Shown one piece after another: positions 1-6,422 of a stretch of 6,525 nucleotides of DNA. The stretch spans positions 1-6,525 of the forward strand of contig JANQZQ010000045.1 in assembly GCA_030728545.1 (NCBI GenBank). The letters are read 5' to 3'. The notes below the pieces were generated by a model. It was not told the origin of the DNA. It saw only the letters and a program-made list of their open reading frames with translations, and did not search any database. Position numbers and translations under genes: made by a program. Each line of letters opens with the position of its first letter. Positions within the stretch are counted from its first letter, which is position 1. The DNA is from Ilumatobacteraceae bacterium (GTDB lineage: Bacteria > Actinomycetota > Acidimicrobiia > Acidimicrobiales > Ilumatobacteraceae).

Positions 1-371
1 CCTTCAGCTTTTGCGATCTCGGCCACTACGGGTGCTGCACCGGTGCCGGTGCCACCACCTTCGCCGGCGGTGATGAACACCATGTCGGCGCCAGCGAGAT
101 GTTCTTGGATTTCGTCACGATGTGCTTCTGCTGCTTCGCGACCAACTTCGGGGTCACTGCCTGCACCGAGACCGCGGGTGAGTTCGCGACCGATGTCAAT
201 TTTGTAGCTCGCATCACTCATGATGAGTGCTTGTGCGTCGGTATTGATCGCAACGAAGTCGACGCCGCGCAAACCAGCGTCGATCATGCGGTTCACGGCG
301 TTGACGCCGCCACCACCGATACCCACCACTTTGATGACAGCGATCGGTGAATTTTGTGAGTTACTTGGCAT
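1..371 (-). CDS. ftsZ: Cell division GTPase FtsZ, N-terminal part (runs off the window at its 3' end)
   Basis: FtsZ is the tubulin-like GTPase that polymerises at midcell into the ring that organises division. The 123 complete codons visible here cover the first part of the GTPase domain. The nucleotide-binding loop VVGIGGGGVNAVNRMI lies at residues 15-30, NTDAQAL at 43-49, and the tubulin signature GEGGGTGTGAAP at 103-114. The start is the ATG at 371-369, giving MPSNSQNSPI just before the first beta strand, a normal short FtsZ N-tail. A run of five G lies 10 nt upstream (382-386). The gene begins 52 nt after the ftsQ stop, and no ftsA lies between them, as is usual in actinobacteria. The frame is intact to the window edge. 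The identification is essentially certain; the rest of the GTPase domain, the C-terminal domain and the C-terminal tail are outside the window. Confidence 0.97.
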   Translation of the reverse strand, partial: MPSNSQNSPIAVIKVVGIGGGGVNAVNRMIDAGLRGVDFVAINTDAQALIMSDASYKIDIGRELTRGLGAGSDPEVGREAAEAHRDEIQEHLAGADMVFITAGEGGGTGTGAAPVVAEIAKAE

Positions 372-423
372 ATGTGTCTGACCCCCAAGTTGAGCATGAG
401 GCTCAACCTTTACTACAGGCACA
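372..423 (-). promoter_or_regulatory. ftsQ-ftsZ intergenic leader with stem-loop and ribosome binding site
   Basis: This is the gap between the ftsQ stop (TAG, 426-424) and the ftsZ ATG. On the minus strand a perfect 7-bp stem, GTTGAGC (407-401) with GCTCAAC (395-389), closes a 5-nt loop. It could extend by two A-T pairs past a bulged G. Two bases after the stem comes GGGGG (386-382), the likely Shine-Dalgarno sequence, 10 nt before the ATG. The stem is not followed by a T-run, so it does not look like an intrinsic terminator. It may modulate ftsZ translation or stabilise a processed 5' end; that role is inference. I found no convincing -35/-10 promoter pair here. Confidence 0.45.
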
Positions 424-2556
424 CTACTCGTTGGCGATGACTGGTTGTCCAGACGACACGTCAATGGCAGCGATGAACGAGACATCCTGCTGGGTGAGCA
501 AGACCATGACCTGGGTGAGCTTGTTGCGCACATCCACCGGAGCCCCAAGCGTGATAATCGTGCCTTTTTTCAGAGTTATTCCCAAAGCCTCGGGGCCATC
601 GACAAAAACGTGCCGCACCTGGGGCAGGAGGTCGGCTGGCAGTGAATTCGCCAGTTGGGCTGCGGCTTGGTACACCAAGGTGGTGACGGTGCCGGGCGGC
701 AGATTTGGGCCAACCCCTTCTATTTTCATGAACTGTGTGGGCTGGCCATCCAACACCTCGAGCACTCGCCCATCGATATCAAGCACCCTGGCGCGATTGT
801 CTACCCCGACGAACCAGGCCACTGCGCGGCGCTCTTCGATTTCGATCACTACTCGATTGGGTAGGTACCAATTGAGTCGCGCTTGACGCACCCAAGGATC
901 GCCTTCCAGCCGACGCTGAGCACCCTCTAAGTCGGCAGTGAAGACGCTCGCACCGCGCAGCGAGTCGCCTACATTGCTCAACAATGCTGGGTCGGAATAT
1001 GTCACGCCCGTGACGTCGATTTGTCGCACGGCAAATAGCGGTGACGCCAAAATCACGAGTGTCAACGAAAACACTGCGATGAGGACGCCAAAGCCCACCA
1101 ACGGCGACACACGCAGACGCGGCACACGCTTCCACCATGTGCGACGACCGATGCGGTCATCAACAATCACGTCACCGAGCGCGGCTGTGTTTGCGAATGT
1201 GCTCACGGCTCCACTTACACCAGTGCTTGCTTCGCTGCGTTCATGTGGCAACAAATGTTGAGCATCATCAATCACGACTGGCTCACCAGCAGCTGCTTGT
1301 TGCAATTCACGCGCCTGTATCGCAGTCGAGATGTCAACCACCTCGCCGGCGGGTGTCTGGCTCGTATCTGCCACGCTGGGCGTGTCGTCGGGTCGGGTGA
1401 TTGCACCAGTGTCGGCGAACAACTCACTCAACTCGACTACCGCTTCGTCGGGCAACGGTGGGGAAATCACAACGGCGCTCAACGTGTTGTCGTCACTCAC
1501 CAACGGCCCAAACAAAGCATCAAGGCGTGTGCCACCAGATGAATCGTTCGGCGCGTTGTTGGATGTGCCGCCAACTTGAGCACCTGCATTACTCGCCACT
1601 TCAGGGTCAAAACCCACCAACCGCACTTCACTGTGCAGATCAACTCCTGTCTCGCTCAACACCCGCGCCCGCACCAACGCCATGAGTTCGGCGACGTCAT
1701 CAGCACTTCCGCCGGGGTCAACTTGGATGAAATTGGCATGCTTGTCTGAAACCTCTGCCGTGCCGATGCGCAAGCCGCGCAGGCCAAGACCATCGATGAG
1801 CGCGCCAGCCGAACCACCATCTGGTGCCGGGTTGACAAACACCGAGCCCGCGTTGTGCCCACCTGGTTGGCGCTCGCGTCGCCAACGCACAATTTCTGCC
1901 ATCTCTGCTTCGCTGGCTTGCTGATCACCCCACGACAAAGCAAACGATGCCGAAATCACAACGTGATACGGCTCGAGATCGCTGCCACGAAAACGCAGAC
2001 CCACATCTTTGGCCGCAACATTTGCCACGATGCCTTTTAATAAGTGGAAGATCTTTATCGATTCAAGGCTGGCTGCCATGTCTGAGCCATGTCCCCCGGC
2101 ATTCATGCGCACGCCACCGCCTACCGAACCTGGCACGCCGACGCCCCATTCAAAACCCGTCAAACCGCGCGCCGCACTTTGGCGGGCCAACACCGGCAAT
2201 GCCACAGCGCCACCTGCCACCACTCGTGGCACTGCGGGTTGCTCGGGCCAGATGATTTGTTCGGCAAACTCGCCAAGCACCACCACCAACCCAGCGAAGC
2301 CTTCATCGGCCACGAGCAAGTTGCTGCCGCGCCCGATGACTAGCAACGGAACCCTTTTTTCGCGCAAGGCGTTACTGACTGCGTGAAGGTCGTCAATGGA
2401 ACGTGCCTTGACGAGCAGGCTGGCCGGACCACCCACTTTGTAGGTGGTGTACGCCGCCAGTTTCACATCGCGTTGCACTCGCGCCCCGAGCAAGATGCCG
2501 AGGCGGTCGAGGGCTCGCGTCTCGCGTGCGTAGCTGTCGGTGTCGTCAGCGTCCAC
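424..2556 (-). CDS. MurB-FtsQ fusion: UDP-N-acetylenolpyruvoylglucosamine reductase joined to divisome protein FtsQ
   Basis: One uninterrupted frame of 710 residues encodes two proteins normally made separately. MurB (about 20-320) is the cytoplasmic FAD/NADPH enzyme that reduces UDP-GlcNAc-enolpyruvate to UDP-MurNAc. It shows YTTYKVGGPA (near 36-45), GRGSNLL (75-81), GVPGSVGG (140-147), MNAGGHG (151-157), FRGS with Arg190, the proton-donor serine motif GSVFVNP (Ser238) and SEVRLVG with the expected catalytic Glu310. A linker of about 165 residues, rich in acidic and small residues and free of Met, follows. FtsQ then begins: basic RIGRRTWWKR, one membrane helix (about 483-506), a POTRA domain (508-582) and the FtsQ beta domain to the C-terminus. 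Topology is consistent: MurB inside, FtsQ outside. The chosen GTG start (2556-2554) has GCGAGA upstream and overlaps the murC stop by 11 nt; a TTG at 2580-2578 is an alternative. The fusion is seen directly in the frame; its biological use is inferred. Confidence 0.93.
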   Translation of the reverse strand: MDADDTDSYARETRALDRLGILLGARVQRDVKLAAYTTYKVGGPASLLVKARSIDDLHAVSNALREKRVPLLVIGRGSNLLVADEGFAGLVVVLGEFAEQIIWPEQPAVPRVVAGGAVALPVLARQSAARGLTGFEWGVGVPGSVGGGVRMNAGGHGSDMAASLESIKIFHLLKGIVANVAAKDVGLRFRGSDLEPYHVVISASFALSWGDQQASEAEMAEIVRWRRERQPGGHNAGSVFVNPAPDGGSAGALIDGLGLRGLRIGTAEVSDKHANFIQVDPGGSADDVAELMALVRARVLSETGVDLHSEVRLVGFDPEVASNAGAQVGGTSNNAPNDSSGGTRLDALFGPLVSDDNTLSAVVISPPLPDEAVVELSELFADTGAITRPDDTPSVADTSQTPAGEVVDISTAIQARELQQAAAGEPVVIDDAQHLLPHERSEASTGVSGAVSTFANTAALGDVIVDDRIGRRTWWKRVPRLRVSPLVGFGVLIAVFSLTLVILASPLFAVRQIDVTGVTYSDPALLSNVGDSLRGASVFTADLEGAQRRLEGDPWVRQARLNWYLPNRVVIEIEERRAVAWFVGVDNRARVLDIDGRVLEVLDGQPTQFMKIEGVGPNLPPGTVTTLVYQAAAQLANSLPADLLPQVRHVFVDGPEALGITLKKGTIITLGAPVDVRNKLTQVMVLLTQQDVSFIAAIDVSSGQPVIANE

Positions 2557-3973
2557 GAGATAATTCTCGCTTACGGGCAACGACTTCGTCGGGCAATGTC
2601 TCGATGTCACCACAACCCATCGATATACATAAGTCACCGTCACGCACCTCGCGAGCCACGAAGTCCACCAGGTCGGCACGCTCGGCCAGCCACTCAACCC
2701 TGGCCGTTGGATGCGCAGCACGCACCGCATCGACCACCAGTTGACCCGTGACGCCCTCAATGCGATCCGTACCCGAGGCGTAGATGTCGGTAATCACCAC
2801 AACGTCAGCGTCGACGAAGGCATCGCGATATTGGTCGGACATCATCGCCATGCGATTGAAGCGATTGGGTTGAAACACTGCCACGACGCGCTTCCATCCA
2901 ACGTTGTCGGTGCGCACTGCGCGCAGCACGGCGGTGATTTCGGCCGGCAGGTGGGCATAGTCGTCGACGAAGGTGGCGCCGCCCTCGGTAGCGCGCAGAT
3001 CGAATCGGCGTCGCACCCCAGCAAAGTTGCGCACGGCTTCGGCAGCAACGCCGGGTTCGACACCAAGCTGCACGGCCATGGCCAAGGCCGCCAGACAGTT
3101 GCGCACGTTGTGTTCGCCACGCAGGGCAAGGGACACGGCAATACTGCCCTGTGCCATGTGGGCTACAAAGTGGCTCACGTCGCCGGCGAAACGCAGATCA
3201 GTGGCCCGCACATCAACTGTGTTGATCTCTGTGCTCGCTGTTGCATCACTGATGCCATAGGTGATAGCGCCATGGCGGCGAGCCAACTGCAGAGCTGTGG
3301 CATCGTCAGCGCACACCACTTTGATGCCTTCAACTTCACTGAGGTACGAGTCGAACGAAGCCACGATGCCGGCAAACGAACCGTGCTCATCTAGGTGATC
3401 GGTATCTACGTTGGTGAGAATCGTGGAATCTGGGGCGATTGCTCGATGACTTGAGTCGCTCTCATCTGCTTCGACGACAAAAACATCACTACCCCAGTGG
3501 GCACTCGACTCAAGTTGGGGAACCTCGGCGCCGATGAGATAACCCGGGTCGCGCCCGGCGGCACGCAACATGAGCGTAAGCAGCGTGGTGGTAGTGGTTT
3601 TGCCGTGGGTGCCAGCCACCGCCACCGTGCGGGCTTGTGTGCTGATCCACCCCAGCATCTGCGCACGTGACCAAACGGTTTTGCCAGCCTGGCGGGCGGC
3701 GACGAGTTCAACGTTGGTTTCTCGCACCGCCGCCGAGTGCGTGACGATTTCACATTCGGCAATCACACCAGCATCGTGCGGCACGTTGACTGCTACTCCC
3801 AACGATCGCAGGCGATCCACAGTTGGCGACTCGACCATGTCGCTTCCCGAAACCACACCACCCATCTCGCGCAAGATGATGGCAATAGCGCTCGTACCGG
3901 GGCCACCCACACCAACGATGTGAATTCGTGGCGGCATGTGCGCACGGGTTAGTGGCACGGGTTCGTTCGACAT
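2546..3973 (-). CDS. murC: UDP-N-acetylmuramate--L-alanine ligase MurC
   Basis: MurC is the cytoplasmic ATP-dependent ligase that adds L-Ala to UDP-MurNAc, the product of MurB encoded just downstream. The 475 residues match the usual family length. The Rossmann motif GVGGPGTSA is at 21-29, the ATP P-loop GTHGKTTT at 121-128, EADESDSS at 168-175, NVDTDHLD at 188-195, GEHNVRN at 286-292, DDYAHLPAEI at 337-346, FQPNRFNR at 367-374 and MGCGD at 452-456. Several of these depart from the common forms (GIGGAGMSA, DDYGHHPTE, FQPHRYTR, MGAGD), although the catalytic core looks complete. The start is the ATG at 3973-3971, one base after the murG TGA (TGAgATG), which suggests coupled translation. The frame continues 11 codons upstream into murG, and another ATG at 3937-3935 (MPPRIHIVG) is possible but lacks a clear ribosome binding site. 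Confidence 0.97.
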   Translation of the reverse strand: MSNEPVPLTRAHMPPRIHIVGVGGPGTSAIAIILREMGGVVSGSDMVESPTVDRLRSLGVAVNVPHDAGVIAECEIVTHSAAVRETNVELVAARQAGKTVWSRAQMLGWISTQARTVAVAGTHGKTTTTTLLTLMLRAAGRDPGYLIGAEVPQLESSAHWGSDVFVVEADESDSSHRAIAPDSTILTNVDTDHLDEHGSFAGIVASFDSYLSEVEGIKVVCADDATALQLARRHGAITYGISDATASTEINTVDVRATDLRFAGDVSHFVAHMAQGSIAVSLALRGEHNVRNCLAALAMAVQLGVEPGVAAEAVRNFAGVRRRFDLRATEGGATFVDDYAHLPAEITAVLRAVRTDNVGWKRVVAVFQPNRFNRMAMMSDQYRDAFVDADVVVITDIYASGTDRIEGVTGQLVVDAVRAAHPTARVEWLAERADLVDFVAREVRDGDLCISMGCGDIETLPDEVVARKRELSRGR

Positions 3974-3974
3974 C

Positions 3975-5165
3975 TCAGCGCGCCACCGACTCGATGATGG
4001 CCCCAATTGCCGACGAACGATTCAGCGCGCCAAGTGCATGTGACGCAGCAGTCAATCGTTCGCTCAAGGCGACATCGTCGACGAGTCGGCTGAGCTCACT
4101 GGCAAAGCGGTGTTCCAATTCGTGTTCTTCCACCATCAGTGCGGCACCCGCGTCACCCAACCAGGCAGCATTCAAGCGTTGATGATCATCGGCGGCCTGT
4201 GCCCAAGGAATAATGATTGCCGCCGAGCCCACCGACACCAACTCGGCCACGGTGCTGGCACCGGCGCGGCACACGGTGATGTCGGCCAGCTGCCAGACAT
4301 CAGCCATGTTGTCGTGACCCGCACGCCGCACATATTGCAGCAACGAACCCGACGGCAGCGCAAACTCCGTATCCATGTATCGCTCGCCAGCCAGATGCAC
4401 GATGGCCACGTCAGCCCGATTTGCATTCGCAATGGCCCACTCCTCAATGGCGCGATTCACCACCAGCGAGCCGAGTGAACCGCCCATCACCACCACCACG
4501 CGGCGAGCAGCATCGATACCAAACATTTCGGCGGCTTGCCTACGTGCACCATCGTGGCTCGCGGTGCTGCGCGAGAGACGCCGCACTGCGGCTCGCACCG
4601 GTGCACCAGTGTGTGTGGCACCCGGCAACTTTGAGTCGGCAAACGCCACTGCAACTGCAGCTGCACGCCGTGCCTGGCGGCGTGTTGCCAAACCTGGATG
4701 CTGGTCGTAGCTCACTACCACGACTGGAATTCCCAATGCTCGAGCAGCACGGACTGCTGGTTCACTGGCAAAACCGCCGACGCTCACCACCACTCGTGGC
4801 TGCCACTGGCGAAACTGTCGCCCAGCCTGAGCCGAAGCGAGAACCAACTTCACCAGTGCGGTAGCAGTGCGCCACAAGGCACGCGGCGAAATACTGCGCT
4901 GCAAGCCATCCACATTGAGCAACAACCGAGGGTGCTGGCTGTCAGCCAACAAGCGTTGGTCACTGGGGCGCTGCGACGCAACAAATGCAATTGATAGCGG
5001 CGCACGGCCTTGCTCGATGAGCTGTTCGGCAATTGCCAGACCGGGAATGATGTGGCCGGCTGTGCCACCACCGGCGATGACGGCAAAAACTCGCGGTGAC
5101 ACTGGCATTGTCGACGGCATTGTCGACGGCATAGTCGACGACGTTGTTGACGACGTTGTAGACAT
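3975..5165 (-). CDS. murG: Lipid II synthase MurG (UDP-GlcNAc:lipid I N-acetylglucosaminyltransferase)
   Basis: MurG is a peripheral inner-face membrane GT-B glycosyltransferase that transfers GlcNAc to lipid I to make lipid II. The 396 residues are somewhat longer than typical because of an N-terminal Ser/Thr/Met/Pro repeat. Motifs are the first glycine loop GGGTAGHIIPGLA (about 32-44), a second loop SVGGFASEP (128-136), DQHPGLATR (154-162), the third glycine loop GGSLGS (228-233), CRAGASTVAEL (299-309) and QAADDHQRLNA (323-333), which together form the acceptor and UDP-GlcNAc sites. The common HEQN motif after the second loop reads YDQH here. The start chosen is the ATG at 5165-5163, preceded by GGTGG with 5-nt spacing. 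In-frame ATGs at 5132, 5120 and 5108 lie in the repeat; the last gives MPVSPRVFAVIAGGG, closest to a normal MurG N-terminus. The gene ends 1 nt before murC. Confidence 0.97.
   Translation of the reverse strand: MSTTSSTTSSTMPSTMPSTMPVSPRVFAVIAGGGTAGHIIPGLAIAEQLIEQGRAPLSIAFVASQRPSDQRLLADSQHPRLLLNVDGLQRSISPRALWRTATALVKLVLASAQAGRQFRQWQPRVVVSVGGFASEPAVRAARALGIPVVVVSYDQHPGLATRRQARRAAAVAVAFADSKLPGATHTGAPVRAAVRRLSRSTASHDGARRQAAEMFGIDAARRVVVVMGGSLGSLVVNRAIEEWAIANANRADVAIVHLAGERYMDTEFALPSGSLLQYVRRAGHDNMADVWQLADITVCRAGASTVAELVSVGSAAIIIPWAQAADDHQRLNAAWLGDAGAALMVEEHELEHRFASELSRLVDDVALSERLTAASHALGALNRSSAIGAIIESVAR
5100..5159 (-). repeat. Five degenerate 12-bp tandem repeats encoding the MurG N-terminus
   Basis: On the minus strand five consecutive 12-bp units fit ACAAYGYCGTCR with small differences: ACAACGTCGTCA, ACAACGTCGTCG, ACTATGCCGTCG, ACAATGCCGTCG and ACAATGCCAGTG. 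They encode TTSS, TTSS, TMPS, TMPS and TMPV. The unit length is a multiple of three, so gain or loss of a copy would keep frame. The last three units each carry an in-frame ATG. The encoded segment comes before the first beta strand of MurG and contains no known motif, so it is probably a flexible tail or, if a later ATG is used, partly untranslated leader. Confidence 0.85.
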
Positions 5166-5219
5166 TGCCGCCACCAAACTTACCCGAACCCCACCGTGCG
5201 CTGCAGATGCAGCCGAGTG
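5166..5219 (-). promoter_or_regulatory. ftsW-murG gap with the murG ribosome binding site
   Basis: This short gap lies between the ftsW stop (TAG, 5222-5220) and the murG ATG at 5165. It contains GGTGG ending 5 nt before the ATG, which favours that start. A weak 5-bp stem (GCTGC/GCAGC, 5200-5213, loop of 4) is present without a T-run, so it is not a terminator. I see no convincing promoter. Confidence 0.4.
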
Positions 5220-6422
5220 CTACTGCACCTTTCGCGCGACGTTCAACAGCAATCCTGCGGCGGCAAGTGTGATCATGAGCGAACTTCCCCCATACGAAAT
5301 GAGTGGCAAGGTGAGCCCGGTGACCGGCATCGCACCAACCACGCCACCGATATTGATCACTGCCTGCACAGCGAACCAAACGGTGATACCTGCAGCCAAC
5401 AACGCGCCCGAATAATCAGGGGCCCGCATCGCTACAACGAAACCCAACATGGTGATCAACGTGAAACCACCAATCACAAGACTCGAGCCGACCAAACCGA
5501 ACTCTTCGGCAATAACGGTGAAGATGAAGTCGCTGTGGGCCAACGGCACGTAACCCCACTTGCTGGTGCCCGCACCAGGCCCGACACCGGTGACCCCGCC
5601 GTTGGAGATACTCAGCATCGACTGCCACACCTGATACGCGCTGTGCTCACGGTTGCCCTCGATGTCCAAGAACGCAGTCCAGCGGCTGATACCCGTCGAC
5701 GATGTGAGCACATAGCCAAGCCCACCGACCATGGCCGCTAGCGCTGCGGCACCGATCCAGCGAACTGGGCTGCCTGCCATGTACAACACGGTGAATGCGA
5801 TTCCCGAGAGCACGATGGCAGCACCAAGGTCGCGCTGCGCCATCGCAATCCCTGCTGCAACCAGCCAGGCCAACATGGCAGGTCGAAACGTTCGTTTAAA
5901 GTCGGTGAGTTCACGCTGTCGGCGACCCAGGATGTTGGTCATATAAATGACGAGTGCAAACTTCAGCAGTTCCGACGGCTGAAAGCGAATAATTCCCATC
6001 TCCACCCATGCCCGCGCACCGTTGACAGTGATTCCCAATGGGGTGAACGGCAAACAGTTGAGGGCCACAACCACTGCCAACATCGGCCTGTTGAGTTTCT
6101 GCCACACGTGATATGGCATGCGATACGTGCCGAATGCGATGATGATTCCAAAGAACGCCCACATCAACTGCTTAAGAAACATGGTGAATGCCGAGCCACC
6201 ATTGTTGACCGACACGATCGATGATGCCGACAACACCATGACCAGCCCCAGGGCCGTTAACACCGTGACACTGAGCAAGATTGCATAAAAGATTCGACCA
6301 GGTTCACTGTCGACTCCGATGCGGGTACCGTCGGCGCGACGCCCAGCCAGCACTGCTTTGCGTCGCTCACTTAGCGATGGAATCAGAAGTCCACCAGTGT
6401 CGTCAACGTTGACTGCAGTCAT
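5220..6422 (-). CDS. ftsW: Septal peptidoglycan glycosyltransferase FtsW (SEDS family)
   Basis: FtsW is the integral-membrane SEDS polymerase that strings lipid II into glycan at the septum, working with a class B penicillin-binding protein. The 400 residues are the usual size. A charged cytoplasmic N-tail of about 40 residues precedes roughly ten hydrophobic helices, the first near 44-69. SEDS motifs are NGARAWVEMG (134-143), RFQPSELLKFA (146-156), QRDLGAA (196-202; Asp198 aligns with the conserved QPDLG aspartate), HSDFIFTVIAEEFG (296-309) and MPVTGLTLPLISYGGSSL (365-382). This last block and the position between murD and murG favour FtsW over RodA. The start is the ATG at 6422-6420, preceded by AAAGGAGA. 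It overlaps the murD stop as ATGA, so translation is probably coupled. An upstream in-frame ATG at 6455 lies inside murD and was not used. Confidence 0.97.
   Translation of the reverse strand: MTAVNVDDTGGLLIPSLSERRKAVLAGRRADGTRIGVDSEPGRIFYAILLSVTVLTALGLVMVLSASSIVSVNNGGSAFTMFLKQLMWAFFGIIIAFGTYRMPYHVWQKLNRPMLAVVVALNCLPFTPLGITVNGARAWVEMGIIRFQPSELLKFALVIYMTNILGRRQRELTDFKRTFRPAMLAWLVAAGIAMAQRDLGAAIVLSGIAFTVLYMAGSPVRWIGAAALAAMVGGLGYVLTSSTGISRWTAFLDIEGNREHSAYQVWQSMLSISNGGVTGVGPGAGTSKWGYVPLAHSDFIFTVIAEEFGLVGSSLVIGGFTLITMLGFVVAMRAPDYSGALLAAGITVWFAVQAVINIGGVVGAMPVTGLTLPLISYGGSSLMITLAAAGLLLNVARKVQ

Noticed and set aside
389..407. Intrinsic terminator after ftsQ
   Set aside because: The stem has only 7 bp and is followed by TTGGGGG rather than a T-run on either strand.
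408..440. Promoter for ftsZ just after ftsQ
   Set aside because: TAGTAA could pass as a -10, but no matching -35 at suitable spacing was seen, so the evidence is too weak.
347..886. 179-residue plus-strand open frame opposite ftsQ and the ftsZ start
   Set aside because: It crosses two minus-strand genes and their gap, with no motif; it is best explained as a shadow of the coding strand.
2557..2760. Upstream extension of the MurB-FtsQ frame to 2760
   Set aside because: These 68 residues lie entirely inside the conserved end of murC, resemble no MurB N-terminus, and are Trp/Arg-rich in the way an out-of-frame read of a GC-rich gene is.
2711..3394. 227-residue plus-strand open frame antisense to murC
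   Set aside because: It is fully inside a well-supported murC, has His/Gly/Val-rich shadow composition, and shows no recognisable motif.
5166..5177. TTG or GTG start for murG at 5177 or 5174
   Set aside because: An ATG four codons downstream has a better-spaced GGTGG, so the earlier weak codons are less likely.
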